From an uncultured Pelagibacteraceae bacterium (GTDB taxonomy: Bacteria; Pseudomonadota; Alphaproteobacteria; Pelagibacterales; Pelagibacteraceae): a DNA stretch of 46,911 bases. The stretch is taken from contig CACGMG010000004.1 of assembly GCA_902574045.1 (NCBI GenBank), positions 1 to 46,911 on the forward strand, written 5' to 3'. The notes beneath the pieces are model-generated. The model was given only the letters and a program-made list of their open reading frames with translations, was not told where the DNA came from and ran no database searches. The position numbers and the translations under genes were made by a program. Shown piece by piece: positions 30,328-39,875 of this stretch (positions are counted from its first letter, which is position 1; the number at the start of each line of letters is the position of its first letter).

Positions 30328-31170
30328 ATGATTATTGATGGAAAAAAAGAAGCTGAAATTTTAAGACATGAAATAAAAAAAGAGATAAGTTTATTAAAAG
30401 GAAAGATAAATAAGGTTCCCAGTTTATCAGTAATTTTAGTTGGAAATTATACTCCTAGCGAAATTTACGTTAAAAATAAGGTTAAAAAATCTAAAGAAGT
30501 AGGAATTAACTCGGACGTAATAAGGTATCCTGATGATGTATCAGAAAAAGAAATATTAAGAAAAATTATTGAGTTAAACGAAGACAGTGAAGTATCTGGA
30601 ATCTTAGTTCAACTTCCTCTGCCTAAACAAATTAACAAAGAAAAAATTATAAATTTAATACACCCTTCAAAAGATGTTGATGGATTTCATCCAATTAATG
30701 TTGGTAATTTGGCTTCAGGTTATCACGCAATAACTCCATGTACACCTTTAGGATGTTCTTTGTTAATTAAAAAAATTGAAAAAGATTTAACTGGAAAACA
30801 CGCCGTGATAGTTGGAAGATCAAACTTAAATGGAAAACCTATGGCTCAACTATTACTAAAAGAAAACTGTACAGTTACAATTGTTCACTCAAAGACAAAA
30901 AATATTAAAGCTGAATGTTTGAAAGCTGACATATTAGTCGTTGCGATAGGTGTGCCTAATTTCGTTAAAAAAGATTGGGTTAAAGAAGACTCAATTATAA
31001 TAGATGTAGGCATAAATAAAGTAGAAAATAAAATTGTAGGCGATGTAAAATTTGAAGATGTAAAAGAAAAAGTAAAAGCGATTACTCCTGTACCAGGAGG
31101 AGTCGGTCCCATGACAATAGCTTGTTTATTAAAAAATACTTTAGAATGCTTTAAAGCTCGTTTGATTTAG
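30328..31170 (+). CDS. folD: Methylenetetrahydrofolate dehydrogenase/cyclohydrolase
   Basis: VSGILVQLPLPKQI; KDVDGFHPINVGNL; GRSNLNGKPMAQLLL; TPVPGGVGPMTIACLLKNT. Confidence 0.97.
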   Translation: MIIDGKKEAEILRHEIKKEISLLKGKINKVPSLSVILVGNYTPSEIYVKNKVKKSKEVGINSDVIRYPDDVSEKEILRKIIELNEDSEVSGILVQLPLPKQINKEKIINLIHPSKDVDGFHPINVGNLASGYHAITPCTPLGCSLLIKKIEKDLTGKHAVIVGRSNLNGKPMAQLLLKENCTVTIVHSKTKNIKAECLKADILVVAIGVPNFVKKDWVKEDSIIIDVGINKVENKIVGDVKFEDVKEKVKAITPVPGGVGPMTIACLLKNTLECFKARLI

Positions 31171-31537
31171 ACTTATCAAGATTCAAAAATTTACTATTTC
31201 TAAATCTTACTACTACAGTAGCTAAAGCAACGATTAAAATTGCTCCTGAAATATAAATTAAATTTGTTGGATCTCCCTCTTTATCTTGTAGAATTATGAA
31301 ACGAGCTAGCGCCGTTATTGCTATCACCAAAGGATAAGAAATTCTTATTGACCTGGTTTCCCAATAAGATCGAACCAAGCCAATTACCTCTATGTATATA
31401 AAAAGAAGTAAAAGATCGGCCAGCCCAATATCTTGATCAATATACATATCTCTTATTTCAAGAAAAAATGCAATTACTGTTGCGATCAATACAAATATAA
31501 CTGCTACTAGTTGAATATTTCGAATCGTTGAATTCAT
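31151..31537 (-). CDS. PsiE-like phosphate-starvation-inducible membrane protein
   Basis: FFLEIRDMYIDQDIGLADLLLLFIYIEVIGLVRSYWETRSIRISYPLVIAITALARFIIL. Confidence 0.82.
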   Translation of the reverse strand: MNSTIRNIQLVAVIFVLIATVIAFFLEIRDMYIDQDIGLADLLLLFIYIEVIGLVRSYWETRSIRISYPLVIAITALARFIILQDKEGDPTNLIYISGAILIVALATVVVRFRNSKFLNLDKSKSNEL

Positions 31538-31558
31538 TAAATGAATATTATCAGAATT

Positions 31559-32743
31559 TTAAGATTTATATAACTGTTTAGAGTGATATTTAATAAATTT
31601 TTCCACTTTAGACTTATTAAAAGATTTATTTTCCTCAAAAGAAACTTTTTTCATAGAATAAGCTTTATTTTTTGTTCTTCTAGACAAAATTGTTACGTTG
31701 CCTTTATAGAGACTTACCACCACATCTCCTGATACTTGACTTCTTTTTTTATCAATTATTTTTTGAAGCTTTATTCTTTTTTTAGAAAACCAATAACCGT
31801 TGTAAACCAACTCTGCATACTCTGGCATTATTCTCTCTTTATTATGGACAGTATCTTTGTCTAATGTAACTGACTCGATAGCTCTATGAGCAATATATAA
31901 TACTGTACCGCCTGGAGTTTCGTAAACACCTCTTGACTTAATACCAATAAATCTATTTTCAACCAAATCAACTCTACCAATAGCATTTTTTCCAGCCAAT
32001 AAATTTAATCTTTCTAAGAGTTTTTCAGGCTTTAATTTTTTGCCATTTACTGCAACTGGATCCCCATTTATAAAAGAAATTTTAACTTTAGTTTTTTTAT
32101 TTGGAGCTTTTTCTGGAGAAACTGTTCTTTGAAAAATAAACTCTGGCGCAGAATTTCTTGGATTTTCTAAAACTTTGCCCTCTGTAGAGGTGTGAAAAAT
32201 ATTATCATCAACAGAAAAAGGGGGGGCACCTTTTTTATCTTTTGGTATCGGTATATTATTTTTTTTTGCATAATTAATTAAATCAGTTCTAGATTGTAAC
32301 TTCCATTTTCTCCATGGAGCAATAACTTTAATCTTTTTTCCTCCAAAAAAAGCGTATCCTAATTCAAATCTTATTTGATCATTTCCTTTACCAGTAGATC
32401 CATGAGATACAGCAAAAGCTTTAAATTTTTTTGCAATAGCAATTTGTCTTTTAGCAATTAATGGTCTCGCAATTGAGGTTCCTAGAAGATAAATTCCCTC
32501 ATAAACCGCGTGAGCCCTAATCATTGGAAAAACGTAATCTTTTACAAATGTATTTTTTAAATTTTCAATTATTATTTTTTTAACACCAAGACTTTTAGCA
32601 TTTTTAATTATTTTTTTTCTATTCATCATTTGGCCAATATCTGAAGTGTAAGCAATAACTTCAGCTTTATAATTTTCTTGGAGCCATTTAAGTATTATTG
32701 AAGTATCAAGCCCGCCTGAGTAGGCTAAAACAATTTTTTTCAT
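31559..32743 (-). CDS. argG: Argininosuccinate synthase
   Basis: VLAYSGGLDTSIILKWLQENY; SHGSTGKGNDQIRFELG; APWRKW; ESRGVYETPGGT-like KSRGVYETPGGT. Confidence 0.97.
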   Translation of the reverse strand: MKKIVLAYSGGLDTSIILKWLQENYKAEVIAYTSDIGQMMNRKKIIKNAKSLGVKKIIIENLKNTFVKDYVFPMIRAHAVYEGIYLLGTSIARPLIAKRQIAIAKKFKAFAVSHGSTGKGNDQIRFELGYAFFGGKKIKVIAPWRKWKLQSRTDLINYAKKNNIPIPKDKKGAPPFSVDDNIFHTSTEGKVLENPRNSAPEFIFQRTVSPEKAPNKKTKVKISFINGDPVAVNGKKLKPEKLLERLNLLAGKNAIGRVDLVENRFIGIKSRGVYETPGGTVLYIAHRAIESVTLDKDTVHNKERIMPEYAELVYNGYWFSKKRIKLQKIIDKKRSQVSGDVVVSLYKGNVTILSRRTKNKAYSMKKVSFEENKSFNKSKVEKFIKYHSKQLYKS

Positions 32744-33244
32744 TTAGCTGCAAGTCTTTTTTGCTGTGTTGTATGCTTTAGTAAATCCCATCATTGAATA
32801 GTGATCAGTAGTCTCAGCGCCTTTAGTTGTTCTTGCTTTTATAATTAGATTTGTTGCTCTTTTCATTAATTTTATAAAACTTTTTTCTTCTTGATCATCA
32901 AGTAGCCAAGCGAAATTTTTTTGAGAAAAAAAAGAATATCTTTTTTTACCTGATGCAGCTGTAACCGTTGAAGTCTTGTAGTCATGACCACTTGTTAAAC
33001 TTACTTCATCTTTTATTTCTTCTGAGGGCCTAAATGTTACGAATAATTTTGATTGGCCTCTTTGTATTGATGAGGGAGCTCTTTTTGTTGGTAGAGTTTG
33101 AGCAAAGCAAATTTTTCCTTTATCTGTCTCTATTGTAAAGCTCTCCCAGTTCTTATATTTTCCAGTTGATCTGGGAGTATTAGCATAAGCACTATAAGAA
33201 AATAAAACTAGAATTGTCAAAATTAAAATTTTTTTAAATAACAT
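32744..33244 (-). CDS. Invasion-associated locus B (IalB)-like secreted protein
   Basis: Signal peptide LILTILVLFSYSAYA; NWESFTIETDKGKICFAQTLP; TDHYSMMGFTKAY. Confidence 0.7.
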   Translation of the reverse strand: MLFKKILILTILVLFSYSAYANTPRSTGKYKNWESFTIETDKGKICFAQTLPTKRAPSSIQRGQSKLFVTFRPSEEIKDEVSLTSGHDYKTSTVTAASGKKRYSFFSQKNFAWLLDDQEEKSFIKLMKRATNLIIKARTTKGAETTDHYSMMGFTKAYNTAKKTCS

Positions 33245-33288
33245 AGTTTTATTTTTATACTAAAATAAAGCTATTTCAATGGTTTGAA

Positions 33289-34326
33289 TTAAGGTGAAGG
33301 ATTTGGATTATTGTTATGAATCAAATTAATTTTATCAATTATTTCATCTGTTAATTCAATTTTGATGCTGTCAATATTTTCTTTTAATTGGTCCATCGTT
33401 GTAGCACCAATTATGTTACTAGTTACGAAGGGCCTCGAGTTTACAAATGCTTGAGCAAGTTGCACCATTGTCATATTGTATTCCATAGCTAACTTATGGT
33501 ACTCATCATATGCTTTCATAGCTAACGGATTGATCATTCTTTCCCAGCCTTTAAATAAAGCCAACCTAGAATTTTTAGGCATTTGTTTGTTTCTATATTT
33601 ACCAGATAAAGCTCCCGCGGCTAATGGGTAATAAACTAATAAACCACATTTTTCTCTAATAGATATTTCTGACATTCCAATTTCATAAGTTCTATTTACT
33701 AAGCTGTAGGGATTTTGAACAGACATCATTCTTGGTAAATTTTTATTTTTTGAAAGCTCAAGGTATTTTGACAATCCATAAGGAGTTTCATTAGACATTC
33801 CAATGTATCTGATCTTACCATTTTTAATAAATTTTTCTAAAGCGATTAAAATACTTTCAAAATCATTCCATTCTTTTTCGTTTTCGCGTAAAACAAAATC
33901 TCTCCTGCCAAAACAATTTGTTGATCTTTCAGGCCAATGTAATTGATACAAATCAATGTAATCTGTTTTTAATCTTTTTAAACTTCCATCAATAGCCTCT
34001 TCCATATTTTTTTCATTAAAGCTATTTGCTCCATTTCTTATCCAATCACAACCAGGCCCAGCTACTTTTGAAGCTAAAATAATTTTTTCTCTATTTTTCC
34101 TTTTTTCAAACCAATTTCCTATCATTTTTTCAGTTTTGCCGTATGAATCTTTTGTAGGAGGAACTGAATAAAGTTCAGCTGTATCAAAAAAATTTATTCC
34201 TTGCTCAATTGAATAGTCCATTTGTTGAAATGCATCTTTTTCAGAATTTTGTGTTCCCCAAGTCATTGTTCCTAAACAAATCAAGCTGACCTCTAAGTCC
34301 GTGTTCCCCAATTTTTTAAATTTCAT
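33289..34326 (-). CDS. Aldo/keto reductase (Tas-like)
   Basis: MKFKKLGNTDLEVSLICLGTMTWGTQNSEKDAFQQMDYSIEQGINFFDTAELY. Confidence 0.93.
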   Translation of the reverse strand: MKFKKLGNTDLEVSLICLGTMTWGTQNSEKDAFQQMDYSIEQGINFFDTAELYSVPPTKDSYGKTEKMIGNWFEKRKNREKIILASKVAGPGCDWIRNGANSFNEKNMEEAIDGSLKRLKTDYIDLYQLHWPERSTNCFGRRDFVLRENEKEWNDFESILIALEKFIKNGKIRYIGMSNETPYGLSKYLELSKNKNLPRMMSVQNPYSLVNRTYEIGMSEISIREKCGLLVYYPLAAGALSGKYRNKQMPKNSRLALFKGWERMINPLAMKAYDEYHKLAMEYNMTMVQLAQAFVNSRPFVTSNIIGATTMDQLKENIDSIKIELTDEIIDKINLIHNNNPNPSP

Positions 34327-34403
34327 AAAGTCCTTATATTTCACGATTTTTTAAAGTAATTATTGCCTATTGAAAAGTCATTAAAAATTCATATATTCAT
34401 TTT

Positions 34404-35156
34404 ATGGTATTAAACAAACAAACTACATCTACTAGATCAGCAGCTTCAGAAGCTATTATAGACCAAGGTTTAAGAAGCTATATGCTCAAAGTATATAATT
34501 ATATGGGTTCAGCTTTGCTTTTGACTGGCTTCATCGCATTATTCACTTTTAAGTTTGCCGCAGTCACAGGTCCTAATGGTGAGTTGATCGGCTTAACTTC
34601 TTTGGGTAACTCACTTTATAACTCTGGCTTAGCCTGGGTAGTAATGTTAGCTCCATTAGGAGTAGTTCTCTACATGAGTTTTGGAATAGCAAAAATGAGT
34701 GCTTCAAAAGCGCAAACTGTTTTTTGGGTATTTGCTGCATTAATGGGATTGTCTTTATCTTCAATTTTTATAGCTTATACAGGGACATCAATAACAAGAG
34801 TTTTCTTCATAACTGCTGGAACTTTTGGTTCAATGAGCATTTATGGATATACAACTAAAAGGGATCTTACAAAATTGGGATCTTTTTTAATGATGGGTTT
34901 AATCGGAATAATAATAGCTTCAATAGTCAACATCTTTATGAAATCTACAATGATGTATTTTGTGATTTCAATTTTAGGAGTTTTAATTTTTGTGGGATTA
35001 ACTGCTTACGATACACAAAAAATTAAAAACATGTATCTCGCAAGCGATAGCGGTGAAATCATGGGGAAAAAAGCCGTAATGGGTGCATTAACACTCTACT
35101 TAGATTTTATTAATTTATTTATAATGCTTTTGAGACTTTTCGGTCAAAGAAGATAA
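34404..35156 (+). CDS. Bax inhibitor-1/YccA family protein
   Basis: RSYMLKVYNYMGSALLLTGFIALFTF...TAYDTQKIKNMY...LYLDFINLFIMLLRLFG. Confidence 0.95.
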   Translation: MVLNKQTTSTRSAASEAIIDQGLRSYMLKVYNYMGSALLLTGFIALFTFKFAAVTGPNGELIGLTSLGNSLYNSGLAWVVMLAPLGVVLYMSFGIAKMSASKAQTVFWVFAALMGLSLSSIFIAYTGTSITRVFFITAGTFGSMSIYGYTTKRDLTKLGSFLMMGLIGIIIASIVNIFMKSTMMYFVISILGVLIFVGLTAYDTQKIKNMYLASDSGEIMGKKAVMGALTLYLDFINLFIMLLRLFGQRR

Positions 35157-35501
35157 TTATTTAATTAACCTTAAATTATTCCAGCTAGTTTTATCTATAA
35201 GCTGATCTAAATTTTCCGATTTTTTAAGAATATTGCCATTTTTGTCTTTTATTAAAAATTTTTCGTTGTAATAATTTGGTTTCAAATTTTTAAGAATCCT
35301 TAAAACTGGTCTATCCGAAGTTCTTTGATAAACATCGAATGAAATTTCTTTATTACCTGAAGAAAATGAATAGTCTTTCCAGGTTCCATTAGAGACCATC
35401 TTAGCATAGAGATTTAAGATACATTGAAGCTCTTGTTTAATGAAGAACTTATCTTTTTCACTTTTAATATCGTTATTAATAATAAGTTTAATATTTTTCA
35501 T
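35157..35501 (-). CDS. DUF2794 family protein
   Basis: FIKQELQCILNLYAKMVSNGTWKDYSFSSGNKEISFDVYQRTSDRPVLRILK. Confidence 0.85.
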   Translation of the reverse strand: MKNIKLIINNDIKSEKDKFFIKQELQCILNLYAKMVSNGTWKDYSFSSGNKEISFDVYQRTSDRPVLRILKNLKPNYYNEKFLIKDKNGNILKKSENLDQLIDKTSWNNLRLIK

Positions 35502-36043
35502 ACTTTATATTTATTTATCAAAGATAATTGAAAAGCAGTAAAGATAAAAGTTAAAGGTAATATCCCCCATACCTTAAAATTTACCCAAGTAGCCTCTGGT
35601 TGAGTTCTCCAGATTATTTCGTTCAATATCGCTAAAAAAATAAAAAAGTAAGCCCATCTATTATTTAATTTATCCCATCCCTCATCTTTCAGTTGAAAGG
35701 CCGATTTAAAAAAAAATTTTATAAAGTTTTTTTTGAAAAAATTTCTTCCTATAATCAATATTATTGCAAAAATTATATTTATGATTGTAGGCTTCATATA
35801 TAAAAAGACTGGATTATTAAAATATAAAGTTAGGCCCCCAAAAAAAGAAATAATTATGCCCCCTAAAAGAGGTACGTAAGGAATTTTCTTTTCTAACAAA
35901 TAAATGACTATTACCGCTATGATTGTTGATATTATCAAAGGCGGTATAGCCACCGCTAAATTGTTTCCACTTTTATAATAAATAACAAAAAAGATTAATA
36001 ATGGTCCAAAATCTGCGGCAAATTTAAAAAAAGACTTATTCAC
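35498..36043 (-). CDS. ispZ: Intracellular septation protein A family
   Basis: FAADFGPLLIFFVIYYKSG; GGLTLYFNNPVFLYMKPTIIN; LNNRWAYFFIFLAILNEIIWR. Confidence 0.93.
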   Translation of the reverse strand: MNKSFFKFAADFGPLLIFFVIYYKSGNNLAVAIPPLIISTIIAVIVIYLLEKKIPYVPLLGGIIISFFGGLTLYFNNPVFLYMKPTIINIIFAIILIIGRNFFKKNFIKFFFKSAFQLKDEGWDKLNNRWAYFFIFLAILNEIIWRTQPEATWVNFKVWGILPLTFIFTAFQLSLINKYKV

Positions 36044-36119
36044 AATATAAGCTTAACATAATACAAATTTTTATTAAATTATATATTGATTTTAACAAAA
36101 AAAATATTAACTATTAGAT

Positions 36120-36443
36120 ATGACCTCAAGCAATAATGCAAAATTTTCTATAGGTGAAACAGTCAAGCACAGGCACTTTGATTTTAGAGGTGTTATTTAT
36201 GATGTTGATTTTGAATTCAATAATTCAGAAGAATGGTATCAGTCGATACCAAAGGATGTTAGACCAAGAAAAGATCAACCCTTTTATCATCTACTTGCTG
36301 AGAGCAATGAGGTAACTTACGAGGCTTATGTTTCCGAACAAAATTTATTATTGGATAAATCTAAAGAGCCAGTAAAGCATCCTTTAATCGAAGAAATTTT
36401 TTCTGGCAAAAAAGGATCAAATTATTTTAAGATTTCTAATTAA
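36120..36443 (+). CDS. hspQ: Heat shock protein HspQ
   Basis: FSIGETVKHRHFDFRGVIYDVDFEFNNSEEWYQSIP...QPFYHLLAE...TYEAYVSEQNL. Confidence 0.95.
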   Translation: MTSSNNAKFSIGETVKHRHFDFRGVIYDVDFEFNNSEEWYQSIPKDVRPRKDQPFYHLLAESNEVTYEAYVSEQNLLLDKSKEPVKHPLIEEIFSGKKGSNYFKISN

Positions 36444-36481
36444 ATCACCTCTTTCTGCCTAAAAGTTAACATTATTCACTC

Positions 36482-36500
36482 AAATCTATGACAAAGATTT
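36482..36500 (+). repeat. Short hairpin AAATCT-(7 nt)-AGATTT
   Basis: 6-bp perfect arms 36482-36487/36495-36500. Confidence 0.4.
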
Positions 36501-36521
36501 ATTTTATCTTCAATTGTTCTC

Positions 36522-36580
36522 GCCTAATTGAGGATTAACTCATACTTCTTTACTCCCTCTCAATTCTCAATTAGGCTTTT
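36522..36580 (+). terminator. Perfect 11-bp inverted repeat followed by TTTT; terminator-like element or end of a small RNA
   Basis: GCCTAATTGAG (36522-36532) ... CTCAATTAGGC (36566-36576) then TTTT; 33-nt pyrimidine-rich loop with TACTCCCTCTC. Confidence 0.55.
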
Positions 36581-36623
36581 ATTCACTCTTCACTTAAAAA
36601 TAATATTATAGTAGTTAATTAGT

Positions 36624-37334
36624 ATGATTAATTTTATAAATCCAAGTAAAATTTTTAAATGGATTGAAAAACTCTTAAATTTTATTAATTCAATTTTTTT
36701 TATAATATTGATTGTCGGTTTGACTTTTGCCTTAATTATTTCACCTCCAGATTACTTACAAGGAGATAGTGTGAGGATAATGTATGTCCATGTCCCTTCT
36801 GCTTGGATAAGTTTAGCCTCGTTTACATGTATAGCCTTATTATCAATTCTTACTTTTTTATTTAAGGTGAAAAATTTAAATTTGATTTCTAAGAGTATAG
36901 CGCCGATAGGATTGTTATTTACAATTTTAGCTATCGTGACGGGATCTTTGTGGGGAAAACCTACCTGGGGTACCTGGTGGGCTTGGGATGCTAGATTAAC
37001 TTCAATGATTGTATTACTATTATTTTACATATTCTTTATCTTATCTCAGAAAATGATTAAAAATGAGGACAGAGCTAACAAAATTTCAGGCTTGATCGCA
37101 ATAATTGGAATTATAAATATTCCAATTATAAAATACTCTGTAGACTGGTGGAGTACTTTACACCAACCTAAAAGCATTAATCTTTTAAGTGGGTCTAGCT
37201 CAATACACTCTTCGATGTTATTGCCATTATCATTGATGTTATTAGTGTTATTATTATATTGTGCGTTAATTTTTCTAATGAAATACAAGACAGAAATCAT
37301 TAGAATAAAAAGAAAAAACATTAAAAGATTATGA
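36624..37334 (+). CDS. ccmC: Heme exporter protein CcmC
   Basis: YVHVPSAWISLASF; WGKPTWGTWWAWDARLTS; WWSTLHQPKSI. Confidence 0.96.
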   Translation: MINFINPSKIFKWIEKLLNFINSIFFIILIVGLTFALIISPPDYLQGDSVRIMYVHVPSAWISLASFTCIALLSILTFLFKVKNLNLISKSIAPIGLLFTILAIVTGSLWGKPTWGTWWAWDARLTSMIVLLLFYIFFILSQKMIKNEDRANKISGLIAIIGIINIPIIKYSVDWWSTLHQPKSINLLSGSSSIHSSMLLPLSLMLLVLLLYCALIFLMKYKTEIIRIKRKNIKRL

Positions 37335-37564
37335 TTCAAAACTTAATTTTCATGAACGGATATGGTTTCTTTGTATGGCTTTCTTTCGCAATTACGCTTT
37401 TAGCTTGTGTGATTGTTTATTACAAAACTTACAGAACGCTTCAAAAATATGAAAAAGCTTTTGCAAAAGAATTAAAAAATTTATCAGCTCAGGAAAGAAA
37501 AAAAGTACTAGAAAAATCTAAGGTTGCTGTTCAGGTTTTTGCGTCATATAATAAATCAATTTAA
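37331..37564 (+). CDS. ccmD: Heme exporter protein CcmD
   Basis: MNGYGFFVWLSFAITLLACVIVYYKTYRTL; between ccmC and ccmE. Confidence 0.85.
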   Translation: MIQNLIFMNGYGFFVWLSFAITLLACVIVYYKTYRTLQKYEKAFAKELKNLSAQERKKVLEKSKVAVQVFASYNKSI

Positions 37565-37572
37565 AGCATTTA

Positions 37573-37989
37573 ATGCTTACAAAAACAGTTAAAAAGAGAA
37601 TATCTTTTTTAAGTTTGTTTTTAATAATTTCAATAATTTCTATTTTTTTTATTCTAAAATCACTAACTAATAATATTCTGTATTTTAAATCTCCTACAGA
37701 TATTAAATTAATCAAAGAAATTAATTTAAACAAAAAAATAAGAATAGGAGGAATGGTAAAGAAAGATTCACTTTATATAAGTAACAAAGAAATTAAATTT
37801 GTTGTAACTGACTTTAAGAATGAAATTTTAGTAACTTATAGAGGCGCTATCCCCAATCTTTTTTCTGAAGAAAAAGGCGTTGTTGCTGAAGGAAAACTAA
37901 AAGATAAGAAGTTTTTTATCGCAGATAGAATTTTAGCTAAGCACGATGAAAAATATATGCCTCCTGAACTTAAAGATATATTAAAATAA
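37573..37989 (+). CDS. ccmE: Cytochrome c maturation heme chaperone CcmE
   Basis: RIGGMVKKDSL; VVAEGKL; LAKHDEKYMPPEL (heme-binding His and HxxxY). Confidence 0.95.
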   Translation: MLTKTVKKRISFLSLFLIISIISIFFILKSLTNNILYFKSPTDIKLIKEINLNKKIRIGGMVKKDSLYISNKEIKFVVTDFKNEILVTYRGAIPNLFSEEKGVVAEGKLKDKKFFIADRILAKHDEKYMPPELKDILK

Positions 37990-39875
37990 TGATAAGTAAT
38001 TTTGGAAATACGATCTTATTCATTAGTGCTTTTCTTAGTTCATTCATTATCTATATTTCATTTAAAAATTTAAAAGAGGACAAAACGGTTTTAAAAAAAA
38101 ATATATACCAACTTTGTTTATTACAAAGCACTCTAATTATTTTGAGTTTTTTTATATTAATTTCAGCTTTCATTACCTCTGACTTTTCATTAATTACTGT
38201 TTATCAAAATTCACACACTCTAAAGCCTTTGCTTTATAAAATTTCTGGAGCGTGGGGAAATCACGAAGGAAGCTTACTATTATGGTTAATTATATTAACT
38301 GTATTTTCTTTTTTATTTTTGGTTTACAATAATAATCATCCTAAAAACTACAGACTATATACTTTAATTACTCAAAACTTTTTAATACTTGGTTTTTTAT
38401 TTTTTCTAATATTCAATTCAAATCCATTCAGCTTAGTATCACCTATACCGAAAGAAGGTTTAGGCTTAAATCCTATTTTACAAGATCCTGCTTTAGCTAT
38501 TCATCCACCTTTACTTTATATAGGCTTTGTGGGTTCATCTATTTATTTTTCTGCAGCAATTTCATCTATGTTGTCGAATTACCAAGGTAAATTATTTGCT
38601 CAATCAATAAAAAATTGGGTCTTAATTTCTTGGTCATTCCAAACTATAGGAATTTTAGCTGGCTCTATATGGGCTTACTATGAATTAGGTTGGGGAGGAT
38701 TTTGGTTTTGGGACCCTGTTGAAAATGCTTCTTTACTTCCTTGGTTTGCAATGACAGCTCTTTTTCATTCTTTAAAGGTATTGGAAAAAAGAAATCTTTT
38801 TTACTTTTGGGTGATCATCTTATGTATTATTACATTTATATTAAGCGTTACAGGGACTTTTCTAGTAAGATCTGGAATTTTAAATTCAGTTCACACTTTT
38901 GCAAATGATCCTTCAAGGGGACTATATATATTATTATTTTTAAGTTTATTAATATTTGGATCAATCTTTATTTTATTTAAAAAATTTCAATTAAATGATT
39001 ATAGAATAAATCCTAATAGCAAAGAAACTTTCATTTTAGTAAATAATTGGTTTATGATTTTTTATCTGATTACGGTCTTGCTGGGAACAATTTATCCTAT
39101 TTTTACAGAAGTTTTGACTAACCACAAAGTTTCTGTTGGACCACCTTTTTACAATATAGTAATAATCCCAATAGTAGTTATATTTTTGTTTTTAATGTCC
39201 ATTGGGCCTAATGTTAAGTGGATTAAAAATAAATTTGAAAATTATAATCTTTTAATAAAAATCTTATTGGCCTCGGTTTTGATAAATTTTTCCATTGTTT
39301 TTTTATTTAAAAGCTACAGTTTGATTTCAAACTTTATTATTATATCTTCAATTTTTCTTATAATTTCTACAACTTTAGATTTTTATAAATGTATTAAAAA
39401 GAAAAAATTTAATTTTCCTAGACTAACTTCACACTTGGCCTTTGGTTTTATGGTTTTTTTTATAGGAATAAATCATAATTTTTCTTTTGAAAAAGATTTT
39501 AACCTTAGATTAGGTGATAAAGAGAAAATCGAAAATTATACTGTAGAGTTTAAAAACCTTAATTTAGAAGAATTTAAAAATTATAAAGCAATAATAGGAA
39601 AATTTATCATAGAAAATTATGATAAAAAATTAAATTTGACTCTTAGTCCAGAAATTAGAATTTATGAAAATCCAAACACATTAACTTATGAAGCTTCTAT
39701 TAGATCAGGTTTGTTGAAGGATTACTACATCACCATGAGCAATATTGATAGATCAGAATATTATAATGTTAAATTTCAGAAAAAACCTTTTATGATGTGG
39801 ATATGGATATCTGTAATTTTCATTTCTATTGGAGGATTCATAAGATTATTTGAAAATGAAAAAAAAAATTATTAA
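37989..39875 (+). CDS. ccmF: Heme lyase CcmF
   Basis: SGAWGNHEGSLLLW; HPPLLYIGFVG; GWGGFWFWDPVENASLLPW; LVRSGILNSVHTFA. Confidence 0.96.
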   Translation: MISNFGNTILFISAFLSSFIIYISFKNLKEDKTVLKKNIYQLCLLQSTLIILSFFILISAFITSDFSLITVYQNSHTLKPLLYKISGAWGNHEGSLLLWLIILTVFSFLFLVYNNNHPKNYRLYTLITQNFLILGFLFFLIFNSNPFSLVSPIPKEGLGLNPILQDPALAIHPPLLYIGFVGSSIYFSAAISSMLSNYQGKLFAQSIKNWVLISWSFQTIGILAGSIWAYYELGWGGFWFWDPVENASLLPWFAMTALFHSLKVLEKRNLFYFWVIILCIITFILSVTGTFLVRSGILNSVHTFANDPSRGLYILLFLSLLIFGSIFILFKKFQLNDYRINPNSKETFILVNNWFMIFYLITVLLGTIYPIFTEVLTNHKVSVGPPFYNIVIIPIVVIFLFLMSIGPNVKWIKNKFENYNLLIKILLASVLINFSIVFLFKSYSLISNFIIISSIFLIISTTLDFYKCIKKKKFNFPRLTSHLAFGFMVFFIGINHNFSFEKDFNLRLGDKEKIENYTVEFKNLNLEEFKNYKAIIGKFIIENYDKKLNLTLSPEIRIYENPNTLTYEASIRSGLLKDYYITMSNIDRSEYYNVKFQKKPFMMWIWISVIFISIGGFIRLFENEKKNY

